Shown piece after piece: positions 55,538-64,000 of a stretch of 64,000 bases of DNA. This stretch comes from Ganoderma boninense (taxonomy: Eukaryota; Basidiomycota; Agaricomycetes; Polyporales; Polyporaceae). The stretch is from positions 71,139-135,138 of the forward strand of contig PJEW03000014.1 in assembly GCA_002900995.3 (NCBI GenBank), read 5' to 3'. Position 1 is the stretch's first letter; each line of letters begins with the position of its first letter. Both the position numbers and the translations under genes were made by a program. The notes under the pieces are model-generated. The model had not been told where the DNA came from. It searched no databases and worked only from the letters and a program-made list of their open reading frames with translations.

Positions 55538-56429
55538 CATCTGGAAAACCAGCCTTTGCCAATGAGATATGAAAAGGTATAATTAGAAAATATTAGACTA
55601 TTAGAATAGTAGTAACATGTTAGGTAACATTTGAGAGGTTCCCAGAAAGAGTAGTTCCACAATAGCACTAAATAGTGCAGAGTAGCACTATAGTAGCATG
55701 TGGTAGACATATGAATAAGACTGAACATTGTCTGAACTGGTTTTATAAAGCTTTAAACACAATATAAGCATGCCATACTCAAAGACAAGCATACTACAAA
55801 AGCTGGAAATTTTAATAAAACATTTATTACTGCCACCACCCAGGATTGAACCTTCAGCCTCTTGCTATTCCAGCACAGCACTGAGCTGTGCAGACAGCTT
55901 AGCCCACTACACCACAAGGGCTTATACTAGGCAAGGTAGTATAGATTATATGTACCCCCTGCTGCTGGACTTGGGAAAAATTGAGAGATGTAGGTCAACT
56001 TCAACATCAATATATCTTGTGTTCATTCTATGTTATAGGCTTATATAGTGTATGGGACATATATAGTTATGTACATTGATTAGACTACAAGTATCTATTC
56101 AAGTTGCTGTTACATTGATACTTAGGATTTTTATTTAGACTTTGTTGAGGCTGTCTAGTCTTGGCTGGTAAAATAGATTGATTAGGCTTATATCTGAGGC
56201 ATTCAATTAAGATTGACTATGTATAACAATATTAGTATACTGCAGTAGCAACTAGTAGCACTAAATAGCACTACAATAGATTGGGTTAGATGCAGTAGCT
56301 CTAATTTGTATAATATAGATAGGTCTCTTTTGTAGTAGCTCTCAGATAGATAGCATTAGTACTTTATTAGAATGAGATATTATAATAGTACATATTATTA
56401 CACATTGGCAAAAGCTGGTTTTCCTGATG
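55538..56429. mobile_element. AT-rich element nested in the MULE right repeat
   Basis: 892 bp of AT-rich DNA bounded by CATCTGGAAAACCAGCC and inverted GCTGGTTTTCCTGATG, followed inside by TTTGCCAATG / CATTGGCAAA. Comparison with the intact left MULE repeat shows that CCGCCTC...TCCGTCGC was continuous before insertion, with a TC dinucleotide duplicated. It contains many TAGTAGCACTAAATAGCAC-like units and no open frame of note. Confidence 0.8.
55838..55925 (-). ncRNA. tRNA-like segment with B box, possibly SINE-derived
   Basis: On the minus strand, GTGTAGTGGGCTAAGC resembles a pol III A box and GGTTCAATCC a B box about 60 nt later. Acceptor and T stems do not pair properly and no anticodon arm is convincing, so this is not a functional tRNA. 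It may be a tRNA-derived SINE head inside the AT-rich element. Confidence 0.3.
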
Positions 56430-56473
56430 TCCGTCGCATCATGCTGGGAGGATTGCGTTCATTCACTAGTACC

Positions 56474-57753
56474 GCGTTCCTTTTGCACGGTTTGACGGAA
56501 CAGTCCCAGTGATCCTTGAAAACCTGCCTTGTGACGTTGGCAGTGCGCGCAAACAGCTATGAACAGCCACTTACGATGATGAATTGTCGAAAGCAGACCT
56601 CTCGCGCAACCCCACTATAGCCTTTGATTGCCGGTACCAAGACCTATGATCCCCATTTTCAACATCAGCGAATATGAATATAGTTAGAAAAGCCAGTCAA
56701 ATCAAACGCAGGCGTACCTTAAAGACCTTCGGGGGCAGGACTACGGTAGCCATGGGTACCACTTGAGAGTTGAATCACCAGGATATTTTGTGGCGAAAAG
56801 GGTGATGGTCCGAAGTCCTGCTCAGCGATACCACAAAGCAGTAACGACTGAGAGTACAACACTAGGCGATGGCGTTGAATGAGCAGTATGGCTGCAGCGC
56901 AGAGGGAGACGAAGGATGGGACTACGCGAGGACGTGGCGACGCAGTGAAACCAACCGCGCACCACATCAAGGTTTGGTGAGCCGTCCGGGCGCTCAGCAT
57001 CGTGGATGCAAAGCAGGCGCGTCGTATCTCGGGGTTCAATGAGCTCGACCGCGTTGTTTCGCCGGCATTACTTGCCTGTAGCATTCCCGAGACAGAAACA
57101 CTTCGCACCTCCCCAGGGGTGTGTCACCATTGCACGACACCCGAGTCACGGGGACTCGTCCCTCCTGGCTACCAGCGTAAGTCTAGTGTCCATATAACAT
57201 GTCGTGCCTCCCCCCGGCTCATGGCCACTGGTGCCTGCAGCGAGGGACAGCAGAGCACGCCATGAATTGCCAATTGTACCCCACGATGATCCCAGTGTCT
57301 CGACAACCGAGGATCGAGATTTGCCCGATCGAAACCTGGGTAAGTGCGTTATCCGCGTCAAGTGGCATTGCACTTACTCCTGTATGTTATTGCTTGCTCC
57401 GGGATCTCCACCTTCGCACATTTGCGCTGCGAGGATCAGCAACATGTCCTTCTTGTTTATCAGACACTGCTCAAAATCAGCCGTTCGCACACAGAGACTA
57501 TGATAAGCTCTGTAGACCTACAGCGACAGACAGCGACGTGCCATTCTTAACGCAAGATCACGTAGGATCCTGCAGATTGGCGCATTGTTCTCATAGGCGA
57601 CCCACATTGCTTGTCTCGGGTCCAGTCCCTGCCGTCGCAAAAACGCAGTGTTGCTATCGTACTTATTCCGACATCTATTTTTGCCTGCGCGCGAGGATTG
57701 ATGCTCCGCGGCTCAGGTACACACGTTGGTACCGTACTCGAATTAGCACTACG
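56474..57753. other. Stretch without recognisable gene
   Basis: Between the MULE and the gene block. Short competing frames on both strands; none can be supported. Confidence 0.4.
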
Positions 57754-59217
57754 TCATGTCGATGACTCCTGCTTGCCATTCACACCGGAGACCCTCCTCT
57801 TCGGCACGATGGACGCGTTGTCAACGAACTCCACCTCGTCATCTGAGGTGTGCCTGCGTGACGTATTCCCCGTCGATGGCCCCGGGCCTTTGGCGTAAGG
57901 TGATGAGGCGGAGGAGGGGCGGGCCTTCTTCTTGAACGATCGCCGCAGTTCGGCGGACGGTTGGTCAATCAAAACGATGTCATCGTCCGACGATGGTGAC
58001 GCCGGGCGTTTAGTCGCGGCCTTGCTGCCCGCAGCCGAAGGAGTCTTGGAGTTGAGCCCTTCGTGCTTCGTGACACGGCCAACAGGCGGCGGCACCGGAC
58101 CCTCTACAATCTCCACATCGTTGTCGGATGCCGGAGTAGCATTGCGTTTGGGCGGGCGGGCAGGCTGACGACCAGCAACGGAATGAACGTTGTGCGCGTG
58201 CGCGTCGTCTACGAATTGGACGTCGCTGTCATGATCAGTAGAAGCGCGGCGTTCTAACGCGCCCTCGCTACCCGCACCGGCATGTTTCTCGCATTCGAGT
58301 CGTTCGTTCCTTGTGATGGCGATGATGGGGGGGGGGCGCCTGAGGGGCCTCGCGTCCGACCACGATGCGGAGATCGTCGGGCAAAGCTGGGTGATTGGGC
58401 GCATTCGCCGCATGGCGACCGTGACGGGGCCCGCTTTCGTCCTTGAGTCGGTCGTCCATGAGTACAGGGGCGTGCGGGCCCTCCACGATCTCCACGTTGT
58501 TGTGTGATGGGGGGATCCGCGATGATCAGGCGGAGGCGCAACGCCGCGACTTCGAGCACAAGGGGCGAACAGGGGCTGCCCACGCAGCCCCTCTACCATT
58601 TCGACGTCTCCGATGGGCGCGGATGAGGCGCGCACTTTGCGCGCGTCCGCGCTGCCAGCATTGAAATGGGTCCCGTCCTTATGCGCTATCTGCTTGGTGA
58701 CAGGCGCGACCAGGGACGGAATGCGCGGGATGCCGATGTTGACCTCAGAGTCTGGAGTAGTGCGGCGTATGGAGGCGCTCGCGACGTCGCGAACGCCACT
58801 GGAGTCTCTTGCGTGGTTCAGCCGTCCGCTGACGGAAGTCGGCCGCAGTGCCGGCGGGCCCTCTACAAGGCCCATGTCGCCAGTGGAGGCCGATGATTCA
58901 GGCTGGTTCAGCGTGCGCGCGAGGTCGGGATGGCCACCGGAGCCGCTCCCTGACTTGGGCTCAGCATTCTTTGCGACAGGGAAGACAGACGGTGACAGGA
59001 GCAGTCCGTCTACGATCTCAACGCATGGGGACGCACGGCCTTCCTTGACTAGAGTTGACGCTACGGCGGCAGTCATCGATTCCAGCTTTCGCTTGCCGCG
59101 AGCGTGAGCGGCTGAGAGTGCGCTACTACCTGAACCTGAACGTTGGTGTGCTCGCTTCGAAGGGCCAGCTTTGCAACCCGTCGGGGTGCTCGAGCGAGAT
59201 CTGGGACCCCCTCCCAT
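57754..59217 (-). CDS. Protein with tandem SUMO-interaction-like motifs, about 487 residues
   Basis: One long frame from ATG 59217 rich in Ser, Pro, Lys and Asp. A unit of about 60-70 residues recurs: basic (TKRPASPSS), acidic, then a hydrophobic-acidic core. Cores seen are PCVEIVDG, IGDVEMVEG, DSDVQFVDD, DNDVEIVEG, DDDIVLIDQ and DDEVEFVDN; units also share GRVTKHEGLNSKTPSAAG-like linkers. V-x-(I/F/L)-(V/I)-(D/E) following or preceded by Asp/Ser is the shape of SUMO-interacting motifs, so a multivalent SUMO-binding nuclear scaffold is a reasonable inference. Between G6 (58509-58514) and G10 (58327-58336) the repeat pattern continues in another frame (NNVEIVEGPHAP), so the given frame is wrong there. 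The start sits 3 bp after the stop of the next gene, so the 5' end is uncertain. Confidence 0.6.
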   Translation of the reverse strand: MGGGPRSRSSTPTGCKAGPSKRAHQRSGSGSSALSAAHARGKRKLESMTAAVASTLVKEGRASPCVEIVDGLLLSPSVFPVAKNAEPKSGSGSGGHPDLARTLNQPESSASTGDMGLVEGPPALRPTSVSGRLNHARDSSGVRDVASASIRRTTPDSEVNIGIPRIPSLVAPVTKQIAHKDGTHFNAGSADARKVRASSAPIGDVEMVEGLRGQPLFAPCARSRGVAPPPDHRGSPHHTTTWRSWRARTPLYSWTTDSRTKAGPVTVAMRRMRPITQLCPTISASWSDARPLRRPPPIIAITRNERLECEKHAGAGSEGALERRASTDHDSDVQFVDDAHAHNVHSVAGRQPARPPKRNATPASDNDVEIVEGPVPPPVGRVTKHEGLNSKTPSAAGSKAATKRPASPSSDDDIVLIDQPSAELRRSFKKKARPSSASSPYAKGPGPSTGNTSRRHTSDDEVEFVDNASIVPKRRVSGVNGKQESST

Positions 59218-59220
59218 GCG

Positions 59221-60082
59221 TCAATCCTCTAGCCAGGCGATTGCCTCCCCTGAACCCACCAGCGACTCAGCCGAAGGGTGCGCGACGAGGGTCAAGGGGG
59301 CTTCAAGTACCCCCGAAGATATTCCGGCCGCGACCGCAGCCCAGGCCGTCTCCGTCTCGCGCCATATCAGGAGGAAGGGGGCGTCGGCTATGAGGTGAGC
59401 CCAAGGAAGCGCGAGTCTCGCCTCATCGTCAAGGTCGCGGAGGATGGAAAGATCGACTAGGTGGATCTCGGGCGCGGCCTGGTGCTGCGAAATTGTATCA
59501 GCTCCCGACCAGCGACCTGCAGAAAGCCAGGGTGTGGACTTACCGCTCCCCAGACCACAAGCCAGTGGTGACGCGCAGGCGGGATGTTGACGGTCGCACG
59601 AATGCCTGACGCGGGACTGAGTGAAAGCCCGTGCATCCGCTGGTACCGAGCTAGCTGGTGCCCAAACCCTCGACATCTGACGCCCCAGGAGCGCACGAAA
59701 ATAACGTCGTCCTCGGGGGCTACATGGATCGGACTTGTGTTCCATGGAAGGTCGCACCAGAGAGAGGCTTCGAACGAGTACCGCTCGAACGCGCACGGTC
59801 CGCGCATGATCTTGAAGAGGGTGAACTCGTATAGGAAGAGTTCGTATTCAAATTGCACAGGGACTTGTTCCACATGTGGCTCTTGATCCTGCTGTTCGCG
59901 TCCGGACGTTCAGCCTCAGCACGATGGACAGAGTTTAACATACACATACCGCCCAGAAGACTAATTGAACCGTCCGTAGGTTATCTCCCGCACACTGTTC
60001 ATTACGTTAGCTTGCGTTCAGCAGCCCAACTTAACCGGTGACTTACTTCCGCGTTGTCTGCCTTGACCTTTGAGCTCTTCAT
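59221..60082 (-). CDS. Paralogous family member A, three exons, 214 residues
   Basis: Exons 60082-60047, 59888-59544 and 59484-59221 join in phase 0 (introns 158 and 59 nt, donors GTAAGT). It starts MKSSKVKADNAE, then VPVQFEYELFLYEFTLF, WCDLPWNTSPIHVAPEDD and VIFVRSWGVRCRGFGHQLA, and ends with IHLVDLSILRDLDDEARL and a Leu/Ala-rich tail. The stretch from VPVQF to GFGHQL aligns with members B (APLTFVIRLEL ... FVLVRHEYNRYAPGLG) and C (MPIEFAVRME ... ACVRAAEGVGLTPGLG). It lacks the N-terminal half of B and C and has a different C-terminus. No enzyme motif, signal peptide or transmembrane segment is obvious. Family function unknown. Confidence 0.62.
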
Positions 60083-60128
60083 TTGGTAGTTCTAACGATA
60101 ACTGGTTAAGCGCATCTAACTGTAGTTG

Positions 60129-60983
60129 TCACGACTCAGCGACTCGCCTTCGCCATAGGCGGAAGCGGTTTCTGTCGGAGGGCATTCTCACGTGAGAACG
60201 ACATCTAGCAGACGGGTTTGATGAACGTACGATGTCCACTTCTCTGCCCTTCATTTTCCCAGAGCCCCGCGCGCCGGACAAGCTGTTCGCATGCTTCAAG
60301 TTGTCGCTCACCAACAATTCCACGGCGTTGTTGATATTCTGCGTGAAAAGCTGTGTCATCAAGGAAATAAGTGACTCCGAAGGTCTTGTGCTCTCACCCC
60401 GAAAGGAGTGCCAGTAACCTCGAGGACTGTTGGCTCGTCATCTGTGTCCTCCTTCCGTGGCTTCGCGCGTGCTTTCGCGCGCTGCTTCGCCTTCTTGGTC
60501 TTGCGTTCCAGAAAAGCTTCTTGATCGCGCGCGCGAATGGCTTCAATTTGCTCCAGACCCTCCGCCGTTGGACCAGGCTGGCAAGGGAAGTGGACCTTGT
60601 GGCATGAGAGACACTGCGACAGAAAGGCATTCGTAAGTGGTCCATTGGTGATCGCCTCAATCTTTACTCACGATCATATTACAGGCCCCGGCTACGCCAG
60701 CTTTGTATCAGACGTTCGATGTGAACATCGCGTTCGCTATGCCACATCGAGGGCAGTGGGTCGGCCGTGAAGGCTTCGGACCCGCCATTGCTTTGCACGC
60801 GTCCTTCAATGCCTTCGAATAGTCGACGTTCACATCGCCAGCGACATCAAAGCCGAACACTCTGAAGTGGTCGGTACCAGGTAGGCTGGGCTGGGCATAG
60901 GCGCGGTAGAACTCCATGTGAAGCGCACGGGGGAGGATGATCGGTGCAGCGGAGGGGGGGGGGACCTGTCCGCCTTCACCCAT
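60129..60983 (-). CDS. Small Cys/His-containing basic protein, four exons, 222 residues
   Basis: Exons 60983-60782, 60700-60672, 60613-60398 and 60350-60129 join in frame; introns are 81, 58 and 47 nt with GTCCGA, GTGAGT and GTGAGA donors. It starts MGEGGQVPPPSAAP, then LHMEFYRAYAQPSLPGTD and VFGFDVAGDVNVDYSKAL. A compact CNMICLSCHKVHFPC cluster follows, then a charged helix (GLEQIEAIRARDQEAFLE) with lysine-rich KKAKQRAKARAKPRKED, and a basic C-terminus. The Cys/His cluster could bind zinc or another metal. It lies between paralogues A and B in the same orientation, 46 bp from A and 265 bp from B. Not recognised. Splicing at the first donor is non-consensus. Confidence 0.5.
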
Positions 60984-61248
60984 CTCTTTTTGAGGCAATT
61001 TTCTCGGGCATCAGCGGCTTGGTCACATTTCCGCCGAGACACCTCTGGATTCTAGGATATTGACTGTTCGCCCTGGCAAGAGACAATGTGAGCAAGCTCG
61101 TCTTGTCGAAGATTAGTCTCCGTCAGCGTTCGGAAGGCGCGCACTCGCGTCGTCCGCGTTTCCCACTCCAAGCCAGTGCGATTTCAGATGATCACCCCTT
61201 GCGCCAGGTAGCCAAGGTTGTAAAGTTTACAAGGTATCCGCCAACTGC

Positions 61249-62343
61249 TTATTTCCGTGTTCCCTCGGCGGCCCGTCCGCTCTCCGAATCCACCTCGTCA
61301 GTTTGCATCTCATCGTCATCGACGTCCTCGTCGTCCTCGCTATATTCCTCTCCTGAGCCACTGTGTTCGTCTGCCTTGTAGTCCTTCCAGGCAGCCTACC
61401 CTGCATGTCAAATCGGGTTCAAGAGAGGGAAGTGGGGAAAATCGACACGTACATCTCGCTTCACCCGAAGGGATTGCGCTGGCCGGGCTAAAGGCCAAGA
61501 AAACCGGTCAGGATAATGAATGTGAACAATGCAGTTCACTTACGGTGTAAGTGGGATCGGAGAACGGAATGTTCGTTGGCTGCATGGCACGGGAAGGTCA
61601 GGCACTTCAACGTTGCAACAAGAAGCTCGTCTTACGAAAACACCGTTGATAGTTTGCATCTCAAGTTGAGCTATGTACTTGCCCAAACCAGGAGCGTACC
61701 GGTTGTACTCATGTCGCACTAGGACGAAGTCGTAGCCCTCCACAGCGTAGAGACTTTCACCGAGCTCGTAGAACTCGAATTGACACTGTTGCGGGTCCCA
61801 GACACGGATGCCGTTGACGTCGACTTCTTCGTGAGAGGCGCACCCGTAGCATGCTTGTGCAAGGACGGGGTAGTCCCAGAGGGCGATCAACCCATCCAGC
61901 TCTAGCCTGATCACGAATGTGAGCGGAGCCTGGAGCATCTGAGATGTACATGTCAGTGTGCATCTGAGTACCAGACAAAGTCGTCTCACCGCTGGATAGA
62001 CGACCACCGTGAAGTCATCGCCAATTTTCTCAGGACGAGGGACTCTGATATCGTGAGGTGCTCCCGCCTCTACAGGTAGAGCGCCGTAGAATCGAAGACG
62101 AGAGGCCTCTCGGCTCTGGATTTCCAGACCTAAGCCAACGCAGTTCTGGACGTGGGGGAGGCGGAGGATGAATGTGCACGACTTCTCTGTGACCCAGATC
62201 TCCACCTCGTCTCGGTTGACTGTCGTCCAATCCTCATACTTGCTTCGCCATATGTTCATGTCGCAGCGGTGGTCTCCCGGAATGGACTGTTGAAACCACA
62301 TTGAGTCGCGGAGGCGGAACGCTTGGCGGAGAGGGAGTGACAT
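61249..62343 (-). CDS. Paralogous family member B, four exons, 279 residues
   Basis: Exons 62343-61990, 61938-61636, 61579-61544 and 61395-61249 are all in phase 0 (introns 51, 56 and 148 nt). The first intron is a multiple of three and easily missed. It starts MSLPLRQAFRLRDSMWFQQ, continues DMNIWRSKYEDWTTVN, EVEIWVTEKSCTFILRL and DDFTVVVYPA; exon 2 has MLQAPLTFVIRLELDG, QFEFYELGESLYAVEG and FVLVRHEYNRYAPGLGKYI-AQLE. Exon 4 is a very acidic tail (EEYSEDDEDVDDDEMQ). Members A and C share the VR-x(6,9)-(P)G(L/F)G core, and the exon 1/2 boundary is conserved with C. The ATG at 62343 was preferred over an upstream in-frame GTG. Confidence 0.65.
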
Positions 62344-63069
62344 GTTGTGCACGAGGGGATAAATACCATCCTGTTCGCCTCGTTGAGTACATGTAAATTT
62401 CAGTCATTCCAATGCAATAATGTGCGTACCATGACATAGACGAGTACCCTGACTCTAATCATGGTCAGCAGGGTCGACATGGGCGGCGGCGAGTCGCTGG
62501 CGGTGGTCCCGGACCTCGAGAAGCGGGATGCGTAAGACATCTGCGGCAACTCGCAGACGGGGCTCTCGCCGGAAATCGAAGGTCGGAATTCACAAGACAT
62601 CTCCCTGCCACCCAGACTCCGAAGCCATGCCTAAGGAAGGCCATGTGCGCGAGTGCCGAAGTCCGTGAAAACTGAGTGCAAGTCTCCTGCAAGATCGCTC
62701 GCTGGCGAATCTTGCCCGATGCGATACATCTACAGTGGTTAGTGCGATAGAATTCGTTAGCGTTCCTGTAGCGCTGTCTGTTGCCAGCAAAACGTCTCTG
62801 ACGGTCAGCATGAAACGGATTCTTCGTGCCCGCGCAGGCTATCGCACGGGTTGCATGGCGTCTGCGTGATGGTTTTGTGTTCTCGAACGCTGATCGTCAA
62901 GGAGGACAAATGATCATCGCATTACGGATGCATAGTGCCAGTCCGGGTGGCAGTCGTGACTCCTGACGCCCCGTCAACGCCAGGCTACATTGCAATCTAA
63001 AGGTTGGCGTCTTCTCAGATTCTTTGCCATCGCAGCAAAACATGTGGTTGATATGCTAAAATTGTCAGG
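62344..63069. other. Intergenic stretch between paralogues B and C
   Basis: About 725 bp, presumably promoter of B and 3' flank of C. No further gene can be supported. Confidence 0.45.
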
Positions 63070-64000
63070 TCAGAAGCTTCTTCCACCGAAAGGACGTGTC
63101 TCACCTCCGAACAAGTCATCGCTCAACTGACCCGGCTTTCGGGGATGACGAGACCCTGTGCCAAGAATGTCATACCGCGGTATACGTCGATATTCAGGTT
63201 TGCGTACCTCAATGTCTGTGCCAACATCTCGGCGGAAACCTCCATGCTGCCGTTCGAGTTGCGCGATTTCCCAGCCCAGTCCAGGGGTGAGTCCGACGCC
63301 CTCGGCCGCCCTCACGCATGCGGTTGTGTACCTCGGCGAAAGGTCCCATGGGACCTCCTTCAGAAGCCTCGTCCAATTCGTCACCTCGACCGTCCAGATA
63401 TCAATCTCGCCAAAGTAACTGAGGCGAGATGCGAGGGCGTCATAAAGCACGGGCTCTAGGTTATCACCGTGCTCCATGCGGACAGCAAATTCGATCGGCA
63501 TGGACGCCTCCTAGGTTGCACATTAGTGGAGCGGCATCACCTTGAACGCTGTGCATGCGATACGTACTCGGTTCCAGAAAATAATTCGAATGATGCGGGT
63601 TCCGACGCCATGGATGAGGATATTCTTTGCCTCCTCCTCCGGGGGCCAAGACCCTGCGAGGTCGCGAGTGTAGACAGCCGAAGCCTTCGTGAGAGCATCG
63701 CCGAAGCCTGGAAGAAAACGAGTATAGGCGAACCGGACGATTGCGTATCTGGCGTGCTCGTGCACACGGAAGTCGCAGGTCCGTTCAATCGCGAGCCACT
63801 TTCCCTGGTCTGGAAGGAAGGCCGACAACTGGTTGTCAGTTCCGCGAGGGCGTGCACCCAAGATCCCTTTGTGTCTGTAGATGGGGACAACATGATGCCC
63901 CACGTCGTGGTCATAGTACATGCGATGTCCGACCCTGACACGCTCTGTTTCGCCAAACTGTATTCTTAAGGTGTAAGCATACGCAATGGGTAAGGATCTG
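63070..64000 (-). CDS. Paralogous family member C, 5' end outside window
   Basis: Exon 1 is open from the right window edge to 63568 (starting SLPIAYAYTLRIQFGETE) and exon 2 is 63510-63070, with a 57-nt intron (GTACGT...CCTAG). Exon 1 contains RMYYDHDVGHHVVPIYRHK and YAIVRFAYTRFLPGFGDAL; exon 2 contains EASMPIEFAVRMEHGDN, LSYFGEIDIWTVEVTNW and ACVRAAEGVGLTPGLGWEI-AQLERQ. It matches B at the SLP(L/I) start, across the same intron position, and in the PGLG-x2-IAQLE core. At least 290 residues. No function known; the start codon is probably just beyond the window. Confidence 0.62.

Larger units (their letters stand above)
51783..56463 (-). mobile_element. Mutator-like (MULE) DNA transposon, 4.7 kb
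   Basis: Inverted ends AATGAACGCAATCCTCCCAG...CTGGGAGGATTGCGTTCATT; the left repeat runs 51783-51919 (about 137 bp). The right repeat covers 55435-55537 and 56430-56463 and is split by a later insertion. CACTAGTACC at 51773-51782 and again at 56464-56473 is a perfect 10-bp target duplication, diagnostic of MULEs (usually 8-11 bp). A minus-strand MULE transposase gene with SWIM finger fills the interior. Confidence 0.95.

Noticed and set aside
55838..55925. Functional tRNA gene
   Set aside because: A- and B-box-like strings are present but acceptor and T stems do not pair and no clear anticodon arm exists; kept only as a tRNA-like segment.
59221..59543. 33-nt intron ending at CTGCAG in paralogue A
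   Set aside because: Too short for these genes and leads to an early stop; using the later TTTCGCAG acceptor gives a 59-nt intron and keeps the frame.
1..64000. CRISPR arrays, rRNA genes, bacterial operons or telomeric repeats
   Set aside because: No regularly spaced short direct repeats with unique spacers, no rRNA-like conserved segments, no telomere-type arrays; gene structure is eukaryotic throughout.

Overview
The window looks like nuclear DNA of a basidiomycete fungus, most likely an Agaricomycete. Coding segments are broken by many short GT-AG introns (about 45-80 nt), GC-rich genes alternate with AT-rich transposon debris, and the recognisable families (BAH/PHD regulators, Zn2Cys6-like proteins, PIF/Harbinger, MULE, hAT and Tc1-type DNA transposons, Ty3/Gypsy elements) are typical of that group. 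No rRNA, convincing functional tRNA, CRISPR array or bacterial operon was seen. One 100-base assembly gap lies at 35728-35827. I could not name a species.

Layout: 1-1273, tail of a hAT transposon. 1.9-3.3 kb, a decayed copy of a cytochrome-c-oxidase subunit gene (COX5A/fungal Cox6). 3.4-4.6 kb, a five-exon BAH/PHD-like gene (minus). 7.7-10.3 kb, a four-exon gene with a central Zn2Cys6-type cluster (minus). 10.6-23 kb, a gene-poor graveyard holding a GGC1-type mitochondrial carrier pseudogene, a WD40 pseudogene and a dispersed gene-fragment repeat (10.7 and 20.5 kb). 23.3-24.5 kb, a small ORF converging on an unknown three-exon gene. 25-48 kb, nested mobile elements: a Tc1/mariner-type transposase gene abutted by a complete gag-only LTR retrotransposon (5-bp target duplication), a truncated Gypsy pol, a foldback element with about 615-bp inverted arms, a small hAT-type MITE, and a PIF/Harbinger element with TAA duplication, transposase and Myb/SANT-like partner. 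48.2-49.2 kb, a 1-kb element with 54-bp inverted repeats. 51.8-56.5 kb, a MULE with SWIM-type transposase, about 137-bp inverted repeats and a 10-bp target duplication, itself invaded by an AT-rich element. 57.7-64 kb, a compact gene-dense minus-strand block: a protein with tandem SUMO-interaction-like motifs, three members of a divergent paralogous family, and a small Cys/His-containing protein.

The likely host genes are those at 3.4-4.6, 7.7-10.3, 23.3-24.5 and 57.7-64 kb, plus possibly 40-41.3 kb. Many transposon reading frames carry arginine-codon losses that look like CpG-to-TpG changes, consistent with methylated repeats. Separately, single-base indels between the two LTRs and homopolymer-bounded frame changes in the 58-kb gene suggest some frameshifts may be assembly errors. 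Exon models were built by hand from splice consensus and frame continuity and have no transcript support.
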